NCBI RefSeq assembly: GCF_002807665.1
Contig: NZ_PEAY01000001.1
Span: 1,054,001-1,118,000 of the forward strand
Source: Neoalteromonas facilis
Lineage (GTDB): Bacteria; Pseudomonadota; Gammaproteobacteria; Enterobacterales; Alteromonadaceae
DNA length: 64,000 bases
Direction of reading: 5' to 3'
Shown here in pieces: positions 19,513 to 28,088 of the stretch. Both the position numbers and the translations under genes were made by a program. The notes below the pieces were generated by a model, which was given only the letters and a program-made list of their open reading frames with translations, was not told the DNA's origin and searched no databases. The stretch's first letter is position 1, and every line of letters starts with the position of its first letter.

Positions 19513-21528
19513 ATGATTGATCTGATAGATGCTGTTAAACAAATCACACAATGGTTAACTGCACGTAGCCAACAACTAAACCATCGCCAACTTTTGATGG
19601 TTTGCGGTGAACAAGACTGGACAAACAGCGTTGCAGAGCACTGTCTCGAACAATTTCAACAGATATATAAAACTTCAACGTCTGCGCTTTGGTTTGGGGA
19701 GAGATGCTCTGGGTTACCGGCCGAGCCCGTGAAACAAGCCGGCTCAATGTTGGGCCAACAAACCGGTGCCATTGTGATCAATACGAGTATTCTTATTGAT
19801 GCGAATGCGTTGTTAGCGTTAGCTGGTACTATTGAGCGTCAAGGCCTTCTCATTGTACTTTGCCCCTCCATGCAGTTGTGGCCGGCCCAGTTTAATGCGT
19901 TAGGCGAGCCATCATATGGCGTTTCTCGCCGCCACAGTTATTTCGCGCAATGGTTCAAAGAGTGCGTTTCAGCTGATAAACACGTGGCTTTGCTCGATCA
20001 ACACTCGGGAGCGGCACGACTTCCTGTGTGTCCTGTAGACCCAGTTGACAATAAACCGAATGAAAGCTCGCCTCCTTTCCTCAATGTTCAGCAACAAGAT
20101 GCCGCCCATTTATCATTAGAAACGCTTTCAAAGGAGGCACCGAATTGTGTCATCCTGACAGCCCCGAGAGGGCGCGGCAAAAGTTGGTTAAGCGGATGGT
20201 TAATTGAGCAGTTTCTAACACGCGATAAAAAGGTGTTACTCGTATCATCTCGCGCAAAATCTGTCCTGCCGATTTTCTCGCAAACAGATAATACTACAGG
20301 CGTTAATCATCTAACGTATTGTGCGGCAGATGAGCTTGTTGCTGAACCTAAAGACTATGATCTGTTAGTTATCGATGAGGCCGCATCTATCCCTATTCCA
20401 CTTATCATGGCGATATGTAAACCTGATAAGCCCTGCTTAATAACCTCCACGGTAGAGGGATATGAAGGAACTGGGCAGGGTTTCGTGCATCGACTTGTAC
20501 CCCACCTATCGGAAACCTTTGATGCTAATACTCACATCCAACTAAGCCAACCCATCCGTTGGTTTCCCAACGATCCATTAGAAAAGCTTTTTTCTTTCGT
20601 ATTTTGTGTCTCATCCGGGGGAATTTGTGAAACTCAAAGCGAACAGACTGTGCTTGACGGTGTGGCTTACCAAAAACTTACGCCTGCACATTTAGTTGAA
20701 AAGCCAAGTGATTTAATAGGCGTGTTTACACTATTGTCTGAAGCACACTATCAAACAACCCCACAAGATCTTGTACGCCTGCTTGACGCGACAGAAAATC
20801 ATATTTATGTGGCGTTCGTTGATAACCAAATAATAGCTACCGCATTGGTAATAGAAGAAGGCAATAACTCACTGGCATCAATCGCACAAGAAGTGGCTTC
20901 TGGAAGTCGGCGCCCTCGTGGCCATATGTCATTGCAGCTTCTAAGCTACCATTCGACAGAACCAGATTTTTGCAAGCTGCATTTTTGGCGGGTCAATCGC
21001 ATTGCCGTGAATAAACACTACCGTCGCCAACATATTGCATCGGGGCTATTGGAACGCATAAAACGAGATGCTACAAATGAAAATATAGATGGTATTACGA
21101 CCATATTTGGCGCTGATCCTGCCGTAGAGAACTTTTGGCACAACAATGAGTTCGAAATCCAGTTTACCGGCGAAAAGCCGAATAAGGCGAGTAATAGTGT
21201 AAACGTGTTATTTGCCTACCCAATTTCAAGAACTGCAAAGCATCTTTTGAAATTGAACAATTCATTAACCCCTATGCAGCATGAGCGCAAAGTAAAGGAT
21301 TTTATTAAAGGAAGCCGTCCACTAGAGACTGCGAGAAATAGCCTTGTAGTATTTGCAAACAGCAGAGGCAATAGCGCTACATATCCGATGCTAACATGGT
21401 TGATTGAAAACCAAGACACGCCAATAAGTGAATTGACTAAGACTTTTAAATTATCTGGGAAAAAAAGTACTAAACAATTGCTGCAAAACGAAGTTGAACA
21501 TCTGCTACGTGATACTACTTATAAGTAA
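19513..21528 (+). CDS. tmcA: tRNA(Met) cytidine acetyltransferase
   Basis: A 671-residue enzyme that makes N4-acetylcytidine at the wobble base of elongator tRNA-Met using acetyl-CoA and ATP. Domains in order: N-terminal DUF1726 (about 1-170), an RNA-helicase-like ATPase with Walker A APRGRGKS (217-224) and Walker B LLVIDEAAS, a GNAT domain containing VNRIAVNKHYRRQHIASG, and a C-terminal tRNA-binding region. Length and domain order match the family. It ends just before a bidirectional terminator. Confidence 0.93.
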   Translation: MIDLIDAVKQITQWLTARSQQLNHRQLLMVCGEQDWTNSVAEHCLEQFQQIYKTSTSALWFGERCSGLPAEPVKQAGSMLGQQTGAIVINTSILIDANALLALAGTIERQGLLIVLCPSMQLWPAQFNALGEPSYGVSRRHSYFAQWFKECVSADKHVALLDQHSGAARLPVCPVDPVDNKPNESSPPFLNVQQQDAAHLSLETLSKEAPNCVILTAPRGRGKSWLSGWLIEQFLTRDKKVLLVSSRAKSVLPIFSQTDNTTGVNHLTYCAADELVAEPKDYDLLVIDEAASIPIPLIMAICKPDKPCLITSTVEGYEGTGQGFVHRLVPHLSETFDANTHIQLSQPIRWFPNDPLEKLFSFVFCVSSGGICETQSEQTVLDGVAYQKLTPAHLVEKPSDLIGVFTLLSEAHYQTTPQDLVRLLDATENHIYVAFVDNQIIATALVIEEGNNSLASIAQEVASGSRRPRGHMSLQLLSYHSTEPDFCKLHFWRVNRIAVNKHYRRQHIASGLLERIKRDATNENIDGITTIFGADPAVENFWHNNEFEIQFTGEKPNKASNSVNVLFAYPISRTAKHLLKLNNSLTPMQHERKVKDFIKGSRPLETARNSLVVFANSRGNSATYPMLTWLIENQDTPISELTKTFKLSGKKSTKQLLQNEVEHLLRDTTYK

Positions 21529-21573
21529 CACTATAACGATAACACCTAGCAACCTGTTGTTCTGAAGCCATAA

Positions 21574-21599
21574 AAAAAGCCCCTTAAAAGGGGCTTTTT
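21574..21599. terminator. Bidirectional terminator between tmcA and the TonB2 operon
   Basis: Stem AAAAAGCCCCTT (21574-21585) with AAGGGGCTTTTT (21588-21599). T-runs follow on both strands, so it serves both tmcA and the convergent TPR gene, whose stop codon abuts it. Confidence 0.9.
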
Positions 21600-21600
21600 A

Positions 21601-22869
21601 TTAGGATAATTTTATCCCTCTATTTTTCGCTTTCTCACGAATATAAGGTTCCCACGCCAACGCATTACGTCGGATTGAGTTGTCCTTTTTCGCTTCTTTA
21701 ACGTGCTTATACGCTTCACGGAAATTGCCCGTGTAGAAGTTTGCTTCCATCAATGAGAAATGGATACGCCCTTCGCCTTCAGCACCGCGCTCTAGTGCAC
21801 TGTTAAGCGCTACTATCGCATCTTTATAGCGTTCTGCGGTTAGCAACAATACGCCTTGCTTACGGAAATGCTCTGGATCAGAACTCAAGCTAGCAGCTTG
21901 ACCGTAAAACTTAGCTGCATCGAGATATTCTTTCGCTTGGTGCAATGTGTTGGCTAATGCCGCCAGACTATCTGCATCACGCTTAATCAACCCTTGCTCA
22001 ATATACTTTTGTTGGATCTGAGCGGATTTAAATGGAATATCATTCGTTGCATACAACTGTGCTAACGCTTTAACTTCCGATGATTTGGTTAGGAAACCTT
22101 GATCGTGCGCAATTTCAAAAATCGATAACGCACGCTTATAGTCTTCAACCAGCATGTAGAAGAAACCTAATTGCGTCCACCATTGCTTAGTTTCTGGAAA
22201 CAACTTAACAAGTGTTTCAGCAACTTCTACAGTTTGTGGATACAATTTACGTTCATAGTATGACGTCAATTTAAGAACATGTGGGTTCTTATTTGGCTCA
22301 TCGTATAACGCAATCGCTTTATCCGCAGGGTCAATCATCTTGTCTAACTGACCATTCTCGTAATAAGCCTGTGCGATACGTGTATAAACGTCTGGATCTT
22401 GTTTACATGTAATATCCATCCATTGGGTATACCAGCTAATGGCATCACCGTATTTCTTCTCTTGCATACTCAAATCACCTAATAATTTAAGTGTTTGCGT
22501 ATATTCAAGATCATTCAATACACGGGTCTTTACCGCACTGTTCAAATAATCTAGAGCTTTTACGCCCTGACCTTCTTGAGCAGCTAACAAGTTACCAATA
22601 AAACGGTTTACGTATGCTTTATCAAAATCATCTGAAGGATCAATATCGTACAAAATAGCTAACGCTTCATCCATTAAGTCCTGATTATAGAACTCAAAAG
22701 CCTGCTGCACTTTCTTACCTGTACGCTCACCAACTAGTTGTGTTTTTCCCTTCTGATATCCTGGACACTCAATTGGTAAAGACTGCTGAGCCATTACCTG
22801 AGTAGATAGAAGGAAAGTTCCTGCAAGCACTGACCCGACGATTGAACGATTAAACATTTTCTTCATCAT
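21601..22869 (-). CDS. Periplasmic TPR protein of the TonB2 operon
   Basis: A 422-residue protein with a signal peptide (cleavage near VMAQ, about residue 28) and successive tetratricopeptide helices through most of the remaining length, e.g. AISWYTQWMDITCKQDPDVYTRIAQAYYENGQ split across two repeats. Such TPR proteins close TonB2 operons in Vibrio, Shewanella and relatives and are thought to help the TonB2 complex. It is last in a six-gene unit, two bases after tonB. Confidence 0.85.
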   Translation of the reverse strand: MMKKMFNRSIVGSVLAGTFLLSTQVMAQQSLPIECPGYQKGKTQLVGERTGKKVQQAFEFYNQDLMDEALAILYDIDPSDDFDKAYVNRFIGNLLAAQEGQGVKALDYLNSAVKTRVLNDLEYTQTLKLLGDLSMQEKKYGDAISWYTQWMDITCKQDPDVYTRIAQAYYENGQLDKMIDPADKAIALYDEPNKNPHVLKLTSYYERKLYPQTVEVAETLVKLFPETKQWWTQLGFFYMLVEDYKRALSIFEIAHDQGFLTKSSEVKALAQLYATNDIPFKSAQIQQKYIEQGLIKRDADSLAALANTLHQAKEYLDAAKFYGQAASLSSDPEHFRKQGVLLLTAERYKDAIVALNSALERGAEGEGRIHFSLMEANFYTGNFREAYKHVKEAKKDNSIRRNALAWEPYIREKAKNRGIKLS

Positions 22870-22871
22870 GA

Positions 22872-23483
22872 TTATTGCTCCAGTGTAAAGTCTAGTTGAA
22901 CGAACATGTTAAACTGCTTCACAGGTTTACCATCAACGATTTTTGGTCTGTACTTCCACTTTGCCAATGCTCTACGCGCTTCTCTGTCGAACAAGCGCTT
23001 TGGCTCAGCTTCAAGTACGGTGATATCTTCAACACCACCTACCTCGTTAATTGTAAACTGAAGTTTAACCCAGCCTTCTCTGCCATCACGGGCAGCTTCT
23101 ACCGGATATTTAGGATCAATACGCACGATTGGTGTAGCTTCACCGTCACGTGCCATTGCACCTACACCACCGATATCAACACCTACACCACCAGTATCTA
23201 TGCCAGGCACCACTAGACTAAAACCATCTGTACTAGGTTCTTCAACCTCTGGCTCAGACTGCTCAATCTTCGGCGGCTCCTGAGGTGGCGGCGGAGGCGG
23301 AGGCGGCTTACGAGTACGCGTTTGCGTCTCTTCATCCGGTTCAGCCATTACAATATCAATAATCGGCGCAGGCGGTACTTCATCTGCTGGTCTTGCCGAG
23401 TTTTCGATAAGCTTTGCCATTACAACAAACAAACCGAATGCAACCGCAGCACCGAATATTAGAGATAATATAAATCTAGCCAT
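22872..23483 (-). CDS. tonB2: TonB2-type energy transducer
   Basis: A 203-residue protein anchored by one N-terminal transmembrane helix (about 4-25), followed by a short proline-rich periplasmic arm (eight consecutive prolines near residue 65) and the C-terminal TonB domain (about 115-203) with YPVEAARDGREGWVKLQF. The short arm is typical of TonB2 rather than TonB1. It transmits proton-motive force from ExbB/ExbD/TtpC to outer-membrane receptors such as those in this window. Confidence 0.92.
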   Translation of the reverse strand: MARFILSLIFGAAVAFGLFVVMAKLIENSARPADEVPPAPIIDIVMAEPDEETQTRTRKPPPPPPPPQEPPKIEQSEPEVEEPSTDGFSLVVPGIDTGGVGVDIGGVGAMARDGEATPIVRIDPKYPVEAARDGREGWVKLQFTINEVGGVEDITVLEAEPKRLFDREARRALAKWKYRPKIVDGKPVKQFNMFVQLDFTLEQ

Positions 23484-23484
23484 C

Positions 23485-23883
23485 TTACCCCCTCGCTGCT
23501 ACTGATACGCGGTCAACACCTGCAGCCTTAACCGCATCCATAATCTCAACAACAAGACCGTGCTTAGCTTTCACATCAGCTTGAATGATTACGTAGTCAG
23601 TCGGCTGTTCCGTTAACAAACGTTCAATGTTCGCACGAACACTGTCAGCAGAAACTTGGCGCTTATCCAACCAAACATCACCGTCTTCAGTTACTGCGAT
23701 AAAAATGTTTGCATTTTTATGCAGAATGGCGCGGCTAGCGTCTGGCTTATTTACTTCAATACCGGCTTCTTTTACGAAAACCGTTGTCACAATGAAGAAG
23801 ATCAACATGATAAACACGATGTCGAGCATCGGTGTCATATCGATTGCTGCTTCCTCTTCTTGCTCTCTTACTTTACGACCCAT
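23485..23883 (-). CDS. exbD2: ExbD/TolR family protein
   Basis: A 132-residue protein with one transmembrane helix beginning DMTPMLDIVFIMLIFFIV; the Asp of MLDIVF is the conserved proton-path residue. A periplasmic domain follows. It is spaced one base from tonB2 and 12 from exbB. Confidence 0.93.
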   Translation of the reverse strand: MGRKVREQEEEAAIDMTPMLDIVFIMLIFFIVTTVFVKEAGIEVNKPDASRAILHKNANIFIAVTEDGDVWLDKRQVSADSVRANIERLLTEQPTDYVIIQADVKAKHGLVVEIMDAVKAAGVDRVSVAARG

Positions 23884-23895
23884 ATCAATCTCTCT

Positions 23896-24420
23896 TTAGT
23901 GATGCGGCAGACTATCAACTAAGCCTTCTCTGGCTATCTTAGCTTTAGCCTCTAGACGAGAACTGACAAACAAGCCAGATAACGCCGCAACCATTCCAGC
24001 CATTGTTGGGATTGTTGCCATTGATATACCAGCAGCCATCAAACGAGCGTTGCTAGTGCCTTGCGTCGCCATCGTTTCAAACACTGTGATCATACCCGTA
24101 ACAGTACCAAGTAGACCGATTAACGGACACATAGCGACTAATGTACGAATAATCAAAAGCCTAGCGTTTAAAGCGTCTGACGCTTGTGAAATCCATGCAT
24201 CACGGATTCTATGCGCATACCAAGAGGTAGTGTCTTTGCGTGCATCCCAATCAGCAATAATTTTGCTTTTAACTTTCGGGAATACAGCAGACAAATACCA
24301 GTAGCGCTCAATCATCAAAGCCCACATGAGAAAGAGCGCAGCGGCAACGAAATACAATACGTCACCGCCAGTAGCGATAAACTCCCTGACCGATTCCCAT
24401 AATCCAATCAGGTAAAGCAT
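23896..24420 (-). CDS. exbB2: ExbB-type MotA/TolQ proton channel
   Basis: A 174-residue inner-membrane protein with three predicted helices and the MotA/TolQ/ExbB signature CPLIGLLGTVTGMITVFE. The start at 24420 follows a GGAG and lies directly after the stop of the upstream gene. An in-frame start further upstream lies inside that gene and is rejected. Confidence 0.92.
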   Translation of the reverse strand: MLYLIGLWESVREFIATGGDVLYFVAAALFLMWALMIERYWYLSAVFPKVKSKIIADWDARKDTTSWYAHRIRDAWISQASDALNARLLIIRTLVAMCPLIGLLGTVTGMITVFETMATQGTSNARLMAAGISMATIPTMAGMVAALSGLFVSSRLEAKAKIAREGLVDSLPHH

Positions 24421-24421
24421 A

Positions 24422-25780
24422 TTAAGCTTTCTCCGTCTCTGCGTGAGTTGCAATGATGCCCGCAGTTTGCTCGTCTAAGATATGTACGATGCCTTTGCTG
24501 CGAGACGCCACGATGCTGTGAGTAAGAATCAATGGTAACGCTGCAATAATACCTTGAGCAGTTGTTACAAGTGCCATCGAGATACTACCTGCCATCATAC
24601 GAGGGTCACCAGTACCGAACAATGTGATTGTCTGGAACGTTGCAATCATACCAAGAACCGTACCTAGTAGACCTAGTAATGGTGCAATCGCTGAGAAAAT
24701 CTTGATGATATTGATGCCTGATTCGATGCGTGGCAATTCACGTAGAATTGCTTCATCTAACTTAAGTTCTAAGTTTTCAGCATCAGCATTCTTGTTCTCG
24801 TGATAAACCGCAAGGATGCGACCTAGAGGGTTAGCACTTGAAGGGCTCTCTGGGTTATTTAGCTGAGCTTTGATTTTGCCAGCAACCAATGAAAGCGTGA
24901 CAAGTTTGTACAAACCAATTAGCAAGCCGATAACCAACATACCAGTGATAACGTAACCTACTACACCACCTGCATGGTAACGCTCTTCAAGCGTTGCTTT
25001 TTGCTTCAACAGGCCTAAGATTTGACCGCGTGATGGGTCAGCATAGAAAGCAACCACACCAGAACGTGCACCACGTAGCTCTGCAGCAGAATCAACTAGG
25101 TAACCGTCTGGCTGACGACCAAGCGGTTGAACCGCGTCATTTTCATCGTCATACACTAAGTAACCTTCGTCACCGATAAGGTTAAATGTACCTACACGTA
25201 CAACTTCTTGCGTTGTTGTACCGCCGTCAAGACTGATTACTTCAGTCGTGAAGCGAGCAACCTGACCAGACTCAGTCATCTCAGTTTGTAGTGCAAACCA
25301 CAAATCTTCTAGTTCACCGATATTTGGAAGGCCTTTTGACTCTTCAGACATGCGAGCTAGGAACTCGTCACGGCCTGGGAACTGAGCACTAACGATAGAC
25401 GTTGCGATACGACCATAAGCTTCAGATGATGCTTGACGAACAACACCGAACATCTCACCCAATGTGCCAGTTGCGTTATCCAACTCGATTTCTTTTTCCG
25501 TTAGTGTCGTTTCGTTATCAGCAAATTGCTTTTGTAAACGATCACCACGATCTTGCTCAGCTTTCAATTCCGCTTCTGCACGACGCAGCAGAGCTTGCTT
25601 GTCTGCACGTTCACTACGAAATTCAGCTTCACGTTGTTCATTGATACGCGCTTGTGAAACGCGATTTTGCTTCACTTCTTCAAGCAATTGTTGAAGAGAC
25701 TTAGCGTCTTGTGCATAAGCACCAGCAGACAATACCGTTACAGTTGCCGCTGTCAGTAATGTTTTAATCATCTTATTCAT
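24422..25780 (-). CDS. TtpC-like large MotA/TolQ/ExbB protein
   Basis: A 452-residue protein: signal peptide ending AYAQ (about 23), a periplasmic coiled coil (about 28-100, rich in E/K/R/Q heptads), a globular periplasmic region, then three membrane helices with the channel signature SAIAPLLGLLGTVLGMIATF (given here as a 20-residue string) near residue 360. This is the organisation of TtpC, the extra component required by TonB2 systems in Vibrio. It is encoded between DUF3450 and exbB with gaps of 6 and 1 bases. Confidence 0.9.
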   Translation of the reverse strand: MNKMIKTLLTAATVTVLSAGAYAQDAKSLQQLLEEVKQNRVSQARINEQREAEFRSERADKQALLRRAEAELKAEQDRGDRLQKQFADNETTLTEKEIELDNATGTLGEMFGVVRQASSEAYGRIATSIVSAQFPGRDEFLARMSEESKGLPNIGELEDLWFALQTEMTESGQVARFTTEVISLDGGTTTQEVVRVGTFNLIGDEGYLVYDDENDAVQPLGRQPDGYLVDSAAELRGARSGVVAFYADPSRGQILGLLKQKATLEERYHAGGVVGYVITGMLVIGLLIGLYKLVTLSLVAGKIKAQLNNPESPSSANPLGRILAVYHENKNADAENLELKLDEAILRELPRIESGINIIKIFSAIAPLLGLLGTVLGMIATFQTITLFGTGDPRMMAGSISMALVTTAQGIIAALPLILTHSIVASRSKGIVHILDEQTAGIIATHAETEKA

Positions 25781-25786
25781 TACTAA

Positions 25787-26560
25787 TTACTCCGCAGCTT
25801 TAATAGGTAGTTTGATTAAATCTGCAGGGATGATGCCTTGTGCCATCTTCACTGCGTCAACAACTGAGTTAAGATATTCATCACCTAAGCGTTCCCACTT
25901 ACGCAAATCATTATCCCATCTCCAAGCGGCGGTTTGGTCAAGAGAAAGCGCTAGTAATGCTGTACGACCAAGATTGAAGAAATCAACCGTTACTTCAGTA
26001 CCAGCGTCATTCAATGTACCTTGATATGACTGGATGCGCGTGCCGTACTCGTTTTCAATTTGGTACGCTTCGATAACCTGACGGAACTGTTCAGAAACAG
26101 TTACGTTAGAGTTACTCATTACATCGCGAAGACGTTGAATACGCTCTTTGCGCTCAGTAAGGTTGATTGGAATATCCAAGTCAACAAACTTATCTAAGCT
26201 ATCGATCATTCTGAACATCAACGGAACGATACCTTGCTTCGTTTCTTCGATGCTGTCGATTTGACGCTGTAAAGAGTCGATCGCACGTTGCTGGTCAGCA
26301 ACTAAGCCCGCCAGATAATCGTTATAAACCTTTAAGTTTTCTGTTTGATCAACGACCGAACGATACTCTACAAGCAATTCTTGTGATTGCTCAAACAAGG
26401 CGTTAATTTTTTCTTGAGATTTTGCAGCCGCAGCGTGAATCTTAAATTCTTCTTGATGAAGATCTGTAAGCGGATCTGCAGAGACAATGGCGCTACTACC
26501 TAGTGCGTATGCACCCATTACGGTAGCGGCAATAAGAGTTCTCTTGCTCATATTGGACAT
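25787..26560 (-). CDS. DUF3450 periplasmic coiled-coil protein, first gene of the TonB2 operon
   Basis: A 257-residue protein with a signal peptide (cleavage near VSADP) and a long coiled coil (about residues 35-110), followed by the globular DUF3450 region. It is consistently encoded upstream of ttpC-exbB-exbD-tonB; its biochemical role is not established. The ATG at 26560 follows GGGA by about four bases; ATG 26551 is an alternative. Confidence 0.82.
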   Translation of the reverse strand: MSNMSKRTLIAATVMGAYALGSSAIVSADPLTDLHQEEFKIHAAAAKSQEKINALFEQSQELLVEYRSVVDQTENLKVYNDYLAGLVADQQRAIDSLQRQIDSIEETKQGIVPLMFRMIDSLDKFVDLDIPINLTERKERIQRLRDVMSNSNVTVSEQFRQVIEAYQIENEYGTRIQSYQGTLNDAGTEVTVDFFNLGRTALLALSLDQTAAWRWDNDLRKWERLGDEYLNSVVDAVKMAQGIIPADLIKLPIKAAE

Positions 26561-26902
26561 AGTTCCCAACCAATTTTCTTGTTCGAATCCTCGCCTGATA
26601 ACGTCTGTTTCAGCGAGGGGCTATTAAACCGTTAGTTAATTTCTGGTAGATGTAGACAATCGAAAATTGCCCACGACTTGCGGATGGTCACACGGATGCG
26701 ACAATAAAGTCAAGCTGACTGGGATTAATTGCAGGTTATTTGTTACAAATTTGTAAGCCTTAAGTTCCACGTTAACTAGGCTGCATCAATCCCCTCCTCA
26801 CTTGTGTAACAGATTTTACATTTGGTAACAATGGTACAGGTGTAATTCCCATCAAAGGTCGTATCCTTATATACAAGCAATACGCCTTAACGAGGGATAG
26901 TT
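26561..26902. promoter_or_regulatory. 342-bp divergent control region of the TonB2 operon and the Sel1 gene
   Basis: No coding sequence is seen. The minus strand has TTGACT at 26708-26713 as a possible -35, with only a weak -10. Two symmetric elements stand out: the 14-bp perfect palindrome TTACAAATTTGTAA (26743-26756) and TGTAACAGATTTTACA (26805-26820), whose TGTAA/TTACA arms are perfect. Either could be an operator; no known regulator's consensus fits fully, and no clear Fur box was found. Confidence 0.45.
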
Positions 26903-27400
26903 ATGAAATTTATAAAGAAAAAATTAGTGATCTGCAGCGCGTTATTGATGTGCAGTTTTTCGGGTCTGGCGCAAGAGCGCACAAAAGATGGTATGTGGAT
27001 GACCGAGTACACAAATACGGTAGAACAGGGATTATATGCGTTGAATTCCAAAAACTACGACAAGGCATTCGACAAATTAACAGCGGCTGCCAAACTGGGC
27101 AGTAAAGAAGCGCAATTCTATTTGGCCCAAATGTATTTTAACGGCTGGGGAATGGAAGCTGATTACAAGCAAGGTTGGCTATGGTTTAACGTTGCATTAG
27201 AGCAGCGCACCCAAGAATGGCGCGATGCAGAACGCCAAATTAGTGCAGCTCTGCCGGAAGATTTCATCAAAGCGATGGAGCCGTTTGTTGCACAGCACAT
27301 TGCTGAATATGGCGCAGATGCTCAAGATTTAAGTTGTTTGAAACGTACCAAAGTGGGTTCCAACATTCGTGAAATCATTTGCGAAAAGCGTGCTTACTGA
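26903..27400 (+). CDS. Small secreted Sel1-repeat protein with Cys/GSN tail
   Basis: A 165-residue protein with a signal peptide (cleavage near GLAQ, about 23). One to two Sel1-like helical repeats follow (AAKLGSKEAQFYLAQMYFNG, about 63-82, and GWLWFNVALEQ). The last 24 residues hold C145-x6-GSN-x5-C160, a motif with identical spacing in the lipoprotein at 30878-31153. Function unknown; periplasmic. AACGAGGGATAG upstream gives a good ribosome-binding site, and a terminator follows. Confidence 0.8.
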   Translation: MKFIKKKLVICSALLMCSFSGLAQERTKDGMWMTEYTNTVEQGLYALNSKNYDKAFDKLTAAAKLGSKEAQFYLAQMYFNGWGMEADYKQGWLWFNVALEQRTQEWRDAERQISAALPEDFIKAMEPFVAQHIAEYGADAQDLSCLKRTKVGSNIREIICEKRAY

Positions 27401-27443
27401 TCCGACATTATCACGCTATACTACAGTTCATTAACTCTTATAG

Positions 27444-27468
27444 ACGCCAGCTAAATGCTGGCGTTTTC
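27444..27468 (+). terminator. Terminator after the Sel1 gene
   Basis: Stem ACGCCAGC (27444-27451) / GCTGGCGT (27457-27464), 5-base loop, followed by a short T-run on the + strand. Confidence 0.75.
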
Positions 27469-27492
27469 ATACAATAATAAGTAATTAGTACT

Positions 27493-28056
27493 ATGAACTA
27501 CAAACCAACGTACAACCTGGAGGTTGATGGTAAGCCCGTCTATGTATTTGACGATGTGAGCGATTTAGCTGAAATCAAAGCCTTATATGCAGGGTTAGAT
27601 AATAGCGCATACCGCAAGAACGAAGTCGCTCGACCTGACACCCAAGACTATAAGCATTGGGCCGTGAATCTAAACAATGAGCAGATTATGGCCCTGCCGT
27701 TATACGGCAAATTGATGAATGCTGTAGAACAAACTGCCAAGAAACGCTATCAAGCCTACCGAGGCTATTGCAATCACGCGGCTTATGGTGACATGTTGTT
27801 TACACATACTGATTGCTTACCAGAAAGTGATGAGATGACGGCATTGGTTTATGTATGCCCTGAGTGGGATATTGAATGGGGAGGAGAAACCCTGTTCTTT
27901 AACAAACACGATGATTGCGTATACGCTTGCACGCCCAAACCGGGGCGTGTTGTCGTATTTCACGGTGCCATCAAACATGTTGGCAGACCACCTAACCGGA
28001 TATGCTATAAACCACGCTATACGCTAGCCTTCAAGCTCGAGCCTGCAGCACAATAA
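27493..28056 (+). CDS. 2-oxoglutarate/Fe(II) oxygenase, prolyl-hydroxylase-like
   Basis: A 187-residue single-domain cytoplasmic protein (no signal peptide). The double-stranded beta-helix ligand set is visible: H105-x-D107 in FTHTDC, a distal His (H162 in KHVG, with H157 as alternative) and the 2-oxoglutarate-binding Arg (R175 in RYTLAF). GGETLFF matches the usual strand after the first ligands. The hydroxylated substrate is unknown. It converges with the TPR-oxygenase gene; only 32 bp separate their stops. Confidence 0.82.
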   Translation: MNYKPTYNLEVDGKPVYVFDDVSDLAEIKALYAGLDNSAYRKNEVARPDTQDYKHWAVNLNNEQIMALPLYGKLMNAVEQTAKKRYQAYRGYCNHAAYGDMLFTHTDCLPESDEMTALVYVCPEWDIEWGGETLFFNKHDDCVYACTPKPGRVVVFHGAIKHVGRPPNRICYKPRYTLAFKLEPAAQ

Positions 28057-28088
28057 AAGCGGCCAATTGTGGCTTGCACTGCCCCTAT

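Noticed and set aside
26805-26820. TyrR box before the Sel1 gene
   Set aside because: The arms resemble TGTAA/TTACA, but the total length is 16 rather than 18 bases, so the G-C spacing is wrong for TyrR.
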